This document shows positions 15,903-24,679 of a stretch of DNA of 64,000 nt, in pieces. The position numbers and the translations under genes were made by a program. The stretch comes from an uncultured Muribaculum sp. (GTDB lineage: Bacteria; Bacteroidota; Bacteroidia; Bacteroidales; Muribaculaceae), in assembly GCA_910578835.1 (NCBI GenBank), contig CAJTSK010000003.1, positions 62,001-126,000 of the forward strand. Direction: 5' to 3'. Positions within the stretch are counted from its first letter, which is position 1; every line of letters starts with the position of its first letter. The notes under the pieces are model-generated. The model was not told where the DNA came from. It ran no database searches and worked only from the letters and a program-made list of their open reading frames with translations.

Positions 15903-16652
15903 TCATTTTATATTACTTTCGCGTGATGATATATAGCTTTCAGCAGCCGCGAGGGTAGCGGGTTTACCGATATCATACCACATATATTCACAATCAGGCT
16001 CATAGCTATATATAGGCAACACGTCACACGCGCCCACATAAAAAGGCACGATAGGAAACGGTCGGTCACCCCCGTAATCTGCAAGCCTTTTCAGCATCCG
16101 GGGCGATATTATATGAATACCGCCAAAAGCACGCCTTGAATAGCTGCCGGCGTCAATACCAGCAGGCAGACACTCGCCGGTAGACACATTGGTCCAGCCA
16201 CACAGACGCGAGTCAGCATCAAACAGCAGGTAACGCGACGAATCGCGATGAGAGGTCAGCAATGTAGCTGAAGCGCCAAGCTCTTTGTGATGCGCCATCA
16301 TTCTCCCCAGGTCAAGGTCGGTGAGTATGTCAGCATTGTGTACAAGAAACGGCTCATCGCCGTCAAGCCACCCGCGGGCCTTTACTATAGCACCGCCGGT
16401 ATCGAGCAGGCAATCCCGTTCGTCGCTAACAGCTATCTCCACCCCGAAATCATTGTTGCTGATAAAATCTATTATCATGTCGGCATAGTGATGCACATTC
16501 ACTATCATGCGGTTAAAGCCACAATCACGCAGATGCGTAATCACACGCTCAAGCATAGCCACTCCCCCGACCTTGACAAGAGCTTTCGGACAATGGTCAG
16601 TGAGCGGGCGCAGCCTTGTGCCGAGCCCGGCAGCAAATATCATCGCTTTCAT
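15903..16652 (-). CDS. Nucleotidyltransferase, MurU-like
   Basis: Probable N-acetylmuramate-1-phosphate uridylyltransferase of cell-wall sugar salvage. The signature MKAMIFAAGLGTRLRPLTDH with KALVKVGG is the nucleotide-binding loop of the family; VHNADILTDLD holds the metal-binding aspartate. At 249 residues it is MurU-sized (shorter than RmlA/GalU). It overlaps the AmgK-like gene by 4 bp, the same pairing as amgK-murU in pseudomonads, which supports the assignment. Another sugar substrate cannot be excluded. Confidence 0.8.
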   Translation of the reverse strand: MKAMIFAAGLGTRLRPLTDHCPKALVKVGGVAMLERVITHLRDCGFNRMIVNVHHYADMIIDFISNNDFGVEIAVSDERDCLLDTGGAIVKARGWLDGDEPFLVHNADILTDLDLGRMMAHHKELGASATLLTSHRDSSRYLLFDADSRLCGWTNVSTGECLPAGIDAGSYSRRAFGGIHIISPRMLKRLADYGGDRPFPIVPFYVGACDVLPIYSYEPDCEYMWYDIGKPATLAAAESYISSRESNIK

Positions 16653-18091
16653 AATTGTGACGGTTCAAACAGTTGATATATACCTTGTTCAAAATGAGTC
16701 AGCTCGACTCGTATCTCAGGGTATTTCTTTACAAGATGCGACGCCATGTGTTCTGCGGAATATACCGAGCGGTGTTGACCGCCTGTACATCCGAAGCTCA
16801 CCGACAGGTCGGTAAACCCACGCGCGATATATGTGTCGACCGAATTGTCAACCATTGCATAAGCGTGGTCAAGAAAATCGACAATGCCGCCATCCTTCTC
16901 AAGAAACTCTATCACCTCCGCATCGCGTCCGGTCAGCGATTTATATTCGGCATAACGCCCGGGATTATGCAATCCACGGCAGTCAAACACAAATCCGCCG
17001 CCATTACCCGAATTGTCAACCGGTATGCCATGTCGCTTATAGCCGAAACTTGCCACTCTGACAGTGAGAATCTCACTCTTCTGCCTGACAGCAAACGCAG
17101 GCAACTCCACAAGCCGGGAAAGCAAAGAGTCAAGGTAAGGAAATTCGACAAACGGGGTGAACAGCAGACGGCGCAAATTGTCTATGGCGGCAGGTATACT
17201 GAGAAGGAAATGAGGCTTACGCTCTACATATCCCCTGAATCCATAAGCCCCCAATACCTGAAGTGTGCGGAAGAGCACAAAGTAGCGCAACTCCTCCCTG
17301 AAACGCGCCTCGTCGATAGCGGCGTAGCGCGAAGCACTTTTTATATAAGCAGAAATAAGCCTGTCACGCAGTGACTCGGGATATGACGCCTTGGCCTGCC
17401 ACAGAAATGACACCACGTCATAATGCACCGGGCCTCTCCTGCCACCTTGGAAATCAATAAAATATGGCTCACCATCTTTCAACATCACATTTCGCGACTG
17501 AAAATCACGGTACATGAATGTATTGTCGCCACTCATGGAGAGTATCTTTTCAGCCAATAGCTCGAAATCATGCTCCAAAGCCACCTCGTCAATGTCGATT
17601 CCGGTTGCCTTCAGGAAACAATATTTAAAATAATTCAAATCCCACATGACATTCACCTTGTCGATAGACGCCACGGGATAGCATCGGCTGAAATCAAGTC
17701 CTTCGGCACCTTTCCACTGAATATCGGGAAGCAGCGAGATAGTGCGCTCAAGCATCCCTGTCATCTCCTCGCTCCACTCTCCGGTATCACGCCCAAGCTT
17801 TATATAATCAAAAAGCGACTCGCCACCGAGGTCATCTTGCAGATAACACTCACCGTCATCGCTCGCAGCCACAAGCCGCGGCACCGGTAAACCTTTCTCC
17901 GAAAAATGGCGGCATAGATAGATAAAAGCCATGTTTTCAGCCTTATCGCTACCATAAGTCCCTACCAGCTCCGGGTCAGTGCCGAGACGGTAATATTTAC
18001 GGTTGGACCCCGCACCCGGAAGAAGCGTTATTTCATCAGGCTTCTTCCCTTCAGAAATCTCATATAATATCTTTAATCTGTCAGCTATCAT
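16649..18091 (-). CDS. AmgK-like sugar kinase fused to a RapZ C-terminal domain
   Basis: Residues about 1-320 are an aminoglycoside-phosphotransferase-type kinase: LPGAGSNRKYYRL near the N-terminus and the catalytic segment FMYRDFQSRNVML with YFIDFQGGRRGP, as in N-acetylmuramate/N-acetylglucosamine kinase AmgK. Residues about 345-475 are a RapZ C-terminal domain (VRVASFGYKRHGIP, FDCRGLHNPG, VSFGCTGGQHRSVY), without the RapZ Walker-A kinase half. I start at 18091 (MIADRLKIL); the longer frame enters the upstream promoter region. Together with the MurU-like gene it suggests recycling of peptidoglycan sugars. Confidence 0.85.
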   Translation of the reverse strand: MIADRLKILYEISEGKKPDEITLLPGAGSNRKYYRLGTDPELVGTYGSDKAENMAFIYLCRHFSEKGLPVPRLVAASDDGECYLQDDLGGESLFDYIKLGRDTGEWSEEMTGMLERTISLLPDIQWKGAEGLDFSRCYPVASIDKVNVMWDLNYFKYCFLKATGIDIDEVALEHDFELLAEKILSMSGDNTFMYRDFQSRNVMLKDGEPYFIDFQGGRRGPVHYDVVSFLWQAKASYPESLRDRLISAYIKSASRYAAIDEARFREELRYFVLFRTLQVLGAYGFRGYVERKPHFLLSIPAAIDNLRRLLFTPFVEFPYLDSLLSRLVELPAFAVRQKSEILTVRVASFGYKRHGIPVDNSGNGGGFVFDCRGLHNPGRYAEYKSLTGRDAEVIEFLEKDGGIVDFLDHAYAMVDNSVDTYIARGFTDLSVSFGCTGGQHRSVYSAEHMASHLVKKYPEIRVELTHFEQGIYQLFEPSQL

Positions 18092-18127
18092 AATTACAAA
18101 ATTAAGCAGAATTACCGAATAAATGCT

Positions 18128-18135
18128 TATCTTTG
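18128..18135 (+). promoter_or_regulatory. Promoter -7 box of the aminotransferase operon
   Basis: TATCTTTG matches TAnnTTTG, 33 bp before the ATG at 18169. It rules out an in-frame upstream start at 18133. Confidence 0.6.
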
Positions 18136-18168
18136 CCTTTAGAAATAAGTAACGCAAAAAAATATATT

Positions 18169-19368
18169 ATGCCAAAAGTATCAGAACGTGGTACCATAAT
18201 GCCGGCTTCGCCTATCAGGCGTCTTGGACCGCTTGCCAACGCGGCTAGAGCGCGAGGCACTAAAGTGTATCAACTTAACATAGGACAGCCCGATGTCCCC
18301 ACTCCTCCGGAAGGGCTTGAAGCACTTAAACATATCGACCGCAAGGTACTTGAATACAGTCCTTCCGACGGTCTGCTGTCATTGCGTAAAAAACTCCAGC
18401 AATACTATAAGACTTACAATATTGAAGTCGATGTCGATGACATAATCGTCACTACCGGCGGCTCGGAAGCCGTATTGTTTGCCTTCATGGCATGTCTTGA
18501 CCCGGGTGATGAAATAATAGTGCCCGAGCCGGCATATGCCAACTACATGGCGTTTGCCATATCGGCAGGAGCAAAAATCGTCACCGTCCCCTCAAGCATA
18601 GAGGAGGGATTCGCGTTACCCCCGGTTGAAAAATTTGAGGAGCTTATCACCCCCAAGACCAAGGGCATACTCATATGCAACCCCAATAACCCCACCGGAT
18701 ATCTCTACACAATGAAAGAGATGCTTCAGATCAGGGACCTTGTAAAAAAATATGACCTGTTCCTGTTTTCCGACGAGGTTTACCGCGAGTTTTGCTACAC
18801 TGGCGCTCCTTACATCTCGGCATTCCACCTTCCGGGCATAGAGGAGCAGGTAGTGCTTATCGACTCCGTGTCAAAGCGCTACAATGAGTGTGGCATACGT
18901 ATCGGCGCACTTATCACAAAGCATCCCGAGCTAAAGAAAAATGTCATGAAATTCTGTCAGGCACGCCTTAGTCCGCCACTTTTGGGACAGATTGTCGCAG
19001 AAGCCTCGATTGACACTTCACGCGAGTATATGCTTGCAACATACAATGAATATGTGGAGCGAAGGAAATTCCTTATCGACCAGCTCAACAAGATACCGGG
19101 ATGCTACTCCCCCATACCGATGGGTGCGTTCTATACGGTAGTGCGACTTCCGGTTGACGATGCCGACAAGTTCTGTCAATGGTGTCTCGAAGATTTTGAG
19201 TTTGAAGGACAGACCATTTTCATGGCTCCCGCGTCAGGCTTCTATACCACAGAAGGAATGGGTAAGAATGAAGTGCGTATGGCATACGTACTCAACAAAG
19301 AAGACCTTGCAAACGCGATGAAAGTGCTTGCTGAGGCACTAAAAGCCTATCCCGGGCGGACCATATGA
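18169..19368 (+). CDS. Class I aminotransferase (aspartate aminotransferase type)
   Basis: PLP-dependent aminotransferase, 399 residues from MPKVSERG. Visible signatures are LNIGQPDVPTPPE, the NPNNPTGYLY segment (Asn contacting PLP), DEVYREFCY (Asp/Tyr contacting PLP), and SVSKRYNECGIRIG with the Schiff-base lysine. The C-terminal part has the substrate-binding arginine (NEVRMAYVL). Likely aspartate or a broad-range amino acid transaminase. It overlaps the next gene by 4 bp (ATGA). Confidence 0.9.
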   Translation: MPKVSERGTIMPASPIRRLGPLANAARARGTKVYQLNIGQPDVPTPPEGLEALKHIDRKVLEYSPSDGLLSLRKKLQQYYKTYNIEVDVDDIIVTTGGSEAVLFAFMACLDPGDEIIVPEPAYANYMAFAISAGAKIVTVPSSIEEGFALPPVEKFEELITPKTKGILICNPNNPTGYLYTMKEMLQIRDLVKKYDLFLFSDEVYREFCYTGAPYISAFHLPGIEEQVVLIDSVSKRYNECGIRIGALITKHPELKKNVMKFCQARLSPPLLGQIVAEASIDTSREYMLATYNEYVERRKFLIDQLNKIPGCYSPIPMGAFYTVVRLPVDDADKFCQWCLEDFEFEGQTIFMAPASGFYTTEGMGKNEVRMAYVLNKEDLANAMKVLAEALKAYPGRTI

Positions 19369-20612
19369 ACTATGAGCTTTTCATAGCGCGCAGGCTGCGG
19401 CTTAACACCGACAACAGCCACCGCCCGTCGGCAAGCATAATCATAGCCATAACCGGCATAGCACTGTCGCTTATAATAATGATGGCGGCAATGTGTATCG
19501 TACTTGGATTCAAAGACGAAATACGCAACAAGGTATATGGCTTTGACGCACATGTCACCATACATCCGGCTAACGATGACGGCACCCCGGCTGAGTATCT
19601 GCAATACTCCGGGGTGCTTGACTCTATAATTTCAAGCACGGAATGTTTCGAGAAACCCGAACCGGTCGTGACGCAATCAGGCATTTTGAAAACCGACAAT
19701 GACTTCCAGGCAATAATACTCAAAGGTCTGGATGAAGGGAGAGGATATGATTTCATCGCTTCAAACATCACACACGGAAAAATGCCCGATTACGCCGCTG
19801 ACAGCACTCGCAACAGCATCGTGATATCAAGAACCACGGCATCCTCTCTGGGATTGCAGCCGGGCGATAAGACATATGCCTACTTTTTCACCAACGGCGC
19901 GGTGAAGACACGCCGGCTTGAGATAGCGGCCATCTACGACACTCATTTCAGCGACTACGACAAAATCTATGCTTACGGGTCTCTCCCCCTTGCCCGGGGC
20001 ATTGGCGGAATAGGCACGGATGAAGCATCGACTGTCGAGCTGACCTCCCGCGACCCGTCGCAGATAGTCACAAGCGGCATTATGCTTCAGGATGCAATGA
20101 TGACATCGGCCTATATGGGGAAGCTGACCGGCGCATACTCGCTGACAACAGTGCTCGACACAGCCATGATGTATTTCAACTGGCTCAACCTGCTTGATAC
20201 CAACGTAATAGTAATACTGGTGCTGATGTCAGCAGTCTCAGGCTTCACCCTCGTGTCATGTCTTTTCATACTCATACTTGAGCGGGTAAGAATGATAGGT
20301 ATCCTGAAAGCACTCGGCGCGTCCAACAAGGAGATACGCCGCATATTCATATATCTTGCACAACGCGTGGTGATACTCGGCATGATTGCCGGCAATGTAG
20401 CGGGATTGCTCTTTATGCTCGCACAATACCACTGGCATTTTCTCCCCCTTGATGCCGAAGCATACTACTTGAATTATGTGCCGGTGAAGATTGATTGGGT
20501 TTATATCATTTCACTAAATTGCGCCATATTCCTGCTATCCTGGCTCATAATTATCCTGCCAAGCCATATGATTGCAAAAATAAATCCCTGTAAATCCATC
20601 AGATACGAATAA
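19365..20612 (+). CDS. ABC transporter permease, LolC/LolE (FtsX-like) family
   Basis: 415-residue inner-membrane protein with a first membrane helix near residue 25-48, a large periplasmic domain, and three C-terminal helices (around 270-400), the 1+3 FtsX/MacB arrangement. The coupling region LILERVRMIGILKALGASNK is characteristic. Such proteins move lipoproteins from the inner membrane with a LolD ATPase, which is not in the window. Coupled by a 4-bp overlap to the aminotransferase gene. Confidence 0.88.
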   Translation: MNYELFIARRLRLNTDNSHRPSASIIIAITGIALSLIIMMAAMCIVLGFKDEIRNKVYGFDAHVTIHPANDDGTPAEYLQYSGVLDSIISSTECFEKPEPVVTQSGILKTDNDFQAIILKGLDEGRGYDFIASNITHGKMPDYAADSTRNSIVISRTTASSLGLQPGDKTYAYFFTNGAVKTRRLEIAAIYDTHFSDYDKIYAYGSLPLARGIGGIGTDEASTVELTSRDPSQIVTSGIMLQDAMMTSAYMGKLTGAYSLTTVLDTAMMYFNWLNLLDTNVIVILVLMSAVSGFTLVSCLFILILERVRMIGILKALGASNKEIRRIFIYLAQRVVILGMIAGNVAGLLFMLAQYHWHFLPLDAEAYYLNYVPVKIDWVYIISLNCAIFLLSWLIIILPSHMIAKINPCKSIRYE

Positions 20613-20700
20613 ATCGACATGGCATGACAATCATTTTTGGCACGATTTTTGTTATTAAATTATAAACAAAAATTATATCTCAAATTTAGAATATTTACAT

Positions 20701-20708
20701 TATCTTTG
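20701..20708 (+). promoter_or_regulatory. Promoter -7 box of rsfS-ftsH
   Basis: TATCTTTG matches TAnnTTTG, 20 bp before the rsfS ATG. Confidence 0.6.
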
Positions 20709-20727
20709 TGAACAATTTTAACTATAA

Positions 20728-21087
20728 ATGACCAACCAGACGAATATTATAAAACTCATCACTGAGGGAATCCAGGATCGGAAAGGTAAAGGTATATCCA
20801 TCGTCGATCTTAGTGCGATAGAAGGTGCGGCAGCACGTCAGTTTATCATCTGCCAAGGCTCATCAACCATGCAAGTGGCATCAATCGCCGACAGCGTGAG
20901 AGAAAAACTGCAAAACGAGGCAGGTATAAAGCCATATAATTACGACGGCTATCAAAACGCACAATGGATTGTGATTGATTACGGCGACACTTTTGTACAT
21001 GTGTTCCTTCCTGAAGTCAGGGAATATTACAACCTTGAGGAATTGTGGAGCGATGCCGAAATCACGCAGATTCCCGATTTAGACTAA
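20728..21087 (+). CDS. rsfS: Ribosome silencing factor RsfS
   Basis: Binds ribosomal protein uL14 and keeps subunits apart when translation slows. The 119-residue protein shows the family core: ILKLITEGIQDRKG-like start, FIICQGSSTMQVASIADSV, and WIVIDYGDTFVHVFLPEVRE. Length normal. ftsH follows after 32 bp, a pairing I know from Bacteroidales. Confidence 0.93.
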   Translation: MTNQTNIIKLITEGIQDRKGKGISIVDLSAIEGAAARQFIICQGSSTMQVASIADSVREKLQNEAGIKPYNYDGYQNAQWIVIDYGDTFVHVFLPEVREYYNLEELWSDAEITQIPDLD

Positions 21088-21119
21088 ATTCAATATCTAA
21101 CCACTATCAGTCCGGCTAA

Positions 21120-23168
21120 ATGAAACCAAACCTAAAGAAGAAAAAGCTTAACTTCAGTCTTTACTGGATGTATGCTATAATCATACTCGTACTTGTCGGG
21201 GTGTATTACCTTGACCAGAATTCCATCACCAAGCCGGTGACATATTCTGAATTTGAAAAATACGTCACCGAAGGAGGAGTCGAGAAGATTGTAGTGTACA
21301 CCAACAAAAATGAAGCCGAGGCGTTCATCACCGATTCACTGGCAAGCAAGATATTCACTCCAAGCCAGTACACCCAAGGCTCTCATCAGGAAGTGAAAAT
21401 CAGTACAGCTATTCCAAGTGCCGATAAGCTACAGGACAAAATCGACCAATGGCAGCAGGAAGGCGTGTTTAACGGCTCCGTGTCATTTGAAAAGGGTAGC
21501 GACTACTCGGCAATGTTCTGGTCATTCGCCCCTATATTGCTGCTCATAGTCTTCTGGTTTGTAATCATGAAGAGAATGTCGAGCAAAGATGGAGGCGGAA
21601 GCGGTGTATTCAATGTCGGTAAGTCCAAAGCTCAGATTTTCGACAAGGACGGACCTATCCAGGTGACATTCAAGGATGTCGCCGGTCTTTCCGAGGCAAA
21701 GACCGAAGTAGAGGAGATTGTGGAATTTTTGAAAAATCCGCAGCGTTACACCGACCTTGGCGGTAAAATACCTAAGGGAGCTCTTCTTGTGGGACCTCCC
21801 GGAACCGGTAAGACCCTTCTTGCCAAGGCTGTCGCCGGTGAGGCAAATGTCCCGTTTTTCTCCATGTCGGGTTCCGACTTCGTCGAGATGTTTGTCGGTG
21901 TAGGTGCTTCGCGAGTACGCGACCTCTTCCGTCAGGCTAAGGAAAAAGCTCCCTGCATCGTATTTATCGATGAAATTGACGCCGTGGGTCGTGCCCGCGG
22001 AAAAAACCCCAACATGGGAGCCAACGACGAGCGTGAAAACACCCTCAACCAGTTGCTTACCGAGATGGATGGTTTCGGCTCCAACAGCGGTGTAATCATA
22101 TTGGCAGCAACCAACCGTGCCGATATCCTTGACAAGGCACTGCTGCGTGCAGGACGCTTTGACCGTCAGATTTACGTTGATTTGCCCGACCTCAACGACC
22201 GTGTGGCAATATTCAATGTACATTTGCGCAAAATCAAGACCGACGACTCACTTGATGTCGAACTGCTCGCGCGCCAGACACCGGGCTTTTCCGGAGCTGA
22301 CATAGCCAATGTATGTAACGAGGCTGCACTTATCGCGGCACGTCATAATAAAACCTGCGTACAGAAACAAGACTTCAACGATGCTGTCGACCGCATAATC
22401 GGCGGCCTTGAGAAACGCTCGAAAATCACTACCGACGAAGAGAAGCGGTCAATTGCCATCCATGAGGCGGGACACGCCACCATATCATGGCACCTGCGCT
22501 ATGCGAGCCCGCTTATCAAGGTGACAATCGTACCCCGTGGCAAGGCTCTCGGCGCGGCATGGTATCTGCCGGAGGAACGCCAGATTACACCAGCCGAGGC
22601 ATTGCTCGACGAGATGTGTTCTACTCTCGGCGGAAGGGCTGCAGAGGAATTGTTTATCGGTCACATATCCACAGGTGCGGCAAATGACCTTGAACGCGTG
22701 ACAAAGCTTGCCTATGCCATGGTGGCCTACTACGGCATGAGCGAAAAGCTTCCCAACCTCTGCTATTATGACTCAACCGGTCAAGAGTATGGCTTCTCAA
22801 AGCCTTATAGTGAAGAGAGAGCCAAGAATATAGACGCAGAAGTATCGCGCATAATCAATGAACAATATGAGCGTGCCAAAGACATACTGCGCAAATATGC
22901 AGAGGGTCACAAGCAGCTCGCCGATGTGCTTATATCACGTGAGGTAATCTATACCGAAGATGTCGAAAATATATTCGGCAAACGTCAGTGGGCATCAAGA
23001 ACCGACGAGATATTTGCAGGCAAGCAGCTTACCGAAGGGCAGAAAGGGCAAGACTCTCCTGAGGAAATAGACGATGCCACTGAAGTAACGGAACCCGAAG
23101 GGGATAATAATGGTGAAAGCGGCGATGACAAGCCGGCGATTGCCATTCCTCCGATACCCAAACAGTAA
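21120..23168 (+). CDS. ftsH: ATP-dependent zinc metalloprotease FtsH
   Basis: Membrane-bound AAA+ protease that degrades misfolded and regulatory proteins. Two N-terminal membrane segments (about residues 15-33 and 138-157) flank a periplasmic domain. Walker A GPPGTGKT, Walker B FIDEID, the second region of homology NRADILDKALLRAGRFDRQI and the zinc motif HEAGH are intact. The last 50 residues are acidic and low in complexity. 682 residues, normal for Bacteroidota. Confidence 0.97.
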   Translation: MKPNLKKKKLNFSLYWMYAIIILVLVGVYYLDQNSITKPVTYSEFEKYVTEGGVEKIVVYTNKNEAEAFITDSLASKIFTPSQYTQGSHQEVKISTAIPSADKLQDKIDQWQQEGVFNGSVSFEKGSDYSAMFWSFAPILLLIVFWFVIMKRMSSKDGGGSGVFNVGKSKAQIFDKDGPIQVTFKDVAGLSEAKTEVEEIVEFLKNPQRYTDLGGKIPKGALLVGPPGTGKTLLAKAVAGEANVPFFSMSGSDFVEMFVGVGASRVRDLFRQAKEKAPCIVFIDEIDAVGRARGKNPNMGANDERENTLNQLLTEMDGFGSNSGVIILAATNRADILDKALLRAGRFDRQIYVDLPDLNDRVAIFNVHLRKIKTDDSLDVELLARQTPGFSGADIANVCNEAALIAARHNKTCVQKQDFNDAVDRIIGGLEKRSKITTDEEKRSIAIHEAGHATISWHLRYASPLIKVTIVPRGKALGAAWYLPEERQITPAEALLDEMCSTLGGRAAEELFIGHISTGAANDLERVTKLAYAMVAYYGMSEKLPNLCYYDSTGQEYGFSKPYSEERAKNIDAEVSRIINEQYERAKDILRKYAEGHKQLADVLISREVIYTEDVENIFGKRQWASRTDEIFAGKQLTEGQKGQDSPEEIDDATEVTEPEGDNNGESGDDKPAIAIPPIPKQ

Positions 23169-23193
23169 CATATCGGTCAATCCCGAATATAAG

Positions 23194-23228
23194 GCGGGTG
23201 GCTGTATCAAAACGATACAGCCACCCGC
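23194..23228. terminator. Bidirectional terminator between ftsH and the aldo/keto reductase
   Basis: Perfect 15-bp arms GCGGGTGGCTGTATC (23194-23208) and its complement (23214-23228) around a 5-base loop, lying between two convergent genes. Confidence 0.75.
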
Positions 23229-23255
23229 TTTCATTATATCATACAAGGGAAGTCC

Positions 23256-24662
23256 CTACCCTTTGTTTCGCTTCAGCGTCTCTACATAATTGTCGATTGC
23301 CGTCATGCGAGCCGGTATATCTATACCTTGCGGACAATGTGGCTTACACTGACCACATCCTATGCAATGGTTTGCCTGACGTAACTTGGGCACAGTTCGG
23401 TCATATCCCACAAGAAAAGCCTTACGCGCCTCGCGGTAAGCCGGGTCTTGCGTATCCTCCTTAACCAATCCCTCGTTGATACACTTATTGTAATGACTGA
23501 ATATTGTAGGAATATCAAGTCCATAGGGACAAGGCATGCAATATTTGCAATCGGTACATGGCACTGTCGGGAAATGCAGAATCTCCTTAGCGGCATTTTC
23601 AAGCATCGTCAATTCATCGTCGCTGCACGGTTGAAGGGGTGAATATGTCTTCAGATTATCCTGAAGATGCTCCATATAAGTCATGCCGCTCAACACGGTA
23701 AGCACCCCCTTGGGCGTACCTGCAAAACGAAATGCCCACGAAGCGACACTGTCATCGGGACGGAGGCTCTTATATTTCCCTACAAGATGATTGTTGACCT
23801 GGGCAAGCCTTCCGCCAAGCAGCGGCTCCATGATTACAGCAGGTATGCCACGCTTTTCCAACTCGCCGTAAAGATACTCGGCATCGGTGTTTCGCGGATT
23901 CACCTCCTTTGCATGTTTCCAGTCAATATAGTTAAGCTGAATCTGCACAAAATCCCAATGGATTTTCCCTTCATCCTGCATTTTAAGAAGATAGTCATAT
24001 ACCTCTATTTCGCCATGATAGGAAAAGCCGAGATTGCGTATTCTCCCCGCCTCCTTCTCCTTGACAAGAAAGTCAAGCATTCCGTTATCGATATATCTGC
24101 CGTTGAGCGCATCCATGCCACCCATGCCTATGCCATGAAGCAGCATGTAGTCAATGTAATCGGCCTGCAGCTCTTTACGCGAATTTTCATACATGGCTAT
24201 AGACCGCTCCCCCGACCATGTATCGGGGGAGAAGTTGGAGAGCTTGGTAGCTATATAATAACTGTCACGCGGATGTCGGCTCAACGCTATTCCCATTGCA
24301 TGTTCGCTGAATCCCTTGCAATAAGCCGGTGACGTGTCAAAATAATTAACGCCATGTTCAAGAGCATAGTCGACCTGACGGTTAACCGCCTCCTGATCGA
24401 TATTGTTGCCATCGTGGCTGTCACTATTTAGCGTCGGGAGGCGCATGCACCCGAAACCGAGTATCGACACCTTGTCACCAGTATTTGGATTGACCCTGTA
24501 AGTCATCTCCCCTGCAGCTTTAGAGCCTGATGCAATTGAGACGGGGGCACTATCCGACCTGGATTTGCCGGTGCAAGCTGCCACTCCGGCGGTAAGCACA
24601 CCGGCGCCCAATATATTAAGGAAGTTTCTTCTGTTTATATTATTGTCTTTCATATCAGTCAC
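23256..24662 (-). CDS. Aldo/keto reductase with C-terminal ferredoxin domain
   Basis: 468 residues. The N-terminus has a twin-arginine-like start (NRRNFLNILGAGVL) ending in VAAC, compatible with export as a lipoprotein. The middle is an aldo/keto reductase barrel: GFGCMRLPT, FDTSPAY (catalytic Asp/Tyr region) and LSNFSPDTW. The C-terminus binds iron-sulfur clusters through CTDCKYCMPCPYGLDI and CIGCGQCKPHCPQGIDI. It is 17 bp downstream of the polyferredoxin gene on the same strand, so the two may pass electrons to each other. Substrate unknown. Confidence 0.88.
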   Translation of the reverse strand: MTDMKDNNINRRNFLNILGAGVLTAGVAACTGKSRSDSAPVSIASGSKAAGEMTYRVNPNTGDKVSILGFGCMRLPTLNSDSHDGNNIDQEAVNRQVDYALEHGVNYFDTSPAYCKGFSEHAMGIALSRHPRDSYYIATKLSNFSPDTWSGERSIAMYENSRKELQADYIDYMLLHGIGMGGMDALNGRYIDNGMLDFLVKEKEAGRIRNLGFSYHGEIEVYDYLLKMQDEGKIHWDFVQIQLNYIDWKHAKEVNPRNTDAEYLYGELEKRGIPAVIMEPLLGGRLAQVNNHLVGKYKSLRPDDSVASWAFRFAGTPKGVLTVLSGMTYMEHLQDNLKTYSPLQPCSDDELTMLENAAKEILHFPTVPCTDCKYCMPCPYGLDIPTIFSHYNKCINEGLVKEDTQDPAYREARKAFLVGYDRTVPKLRQANHCIGCGQCKPHCPQGIDIPARMTAIDNYVETLKRNKG

Positions 24663-24679
24663 ATATATCGTTGATTCTT

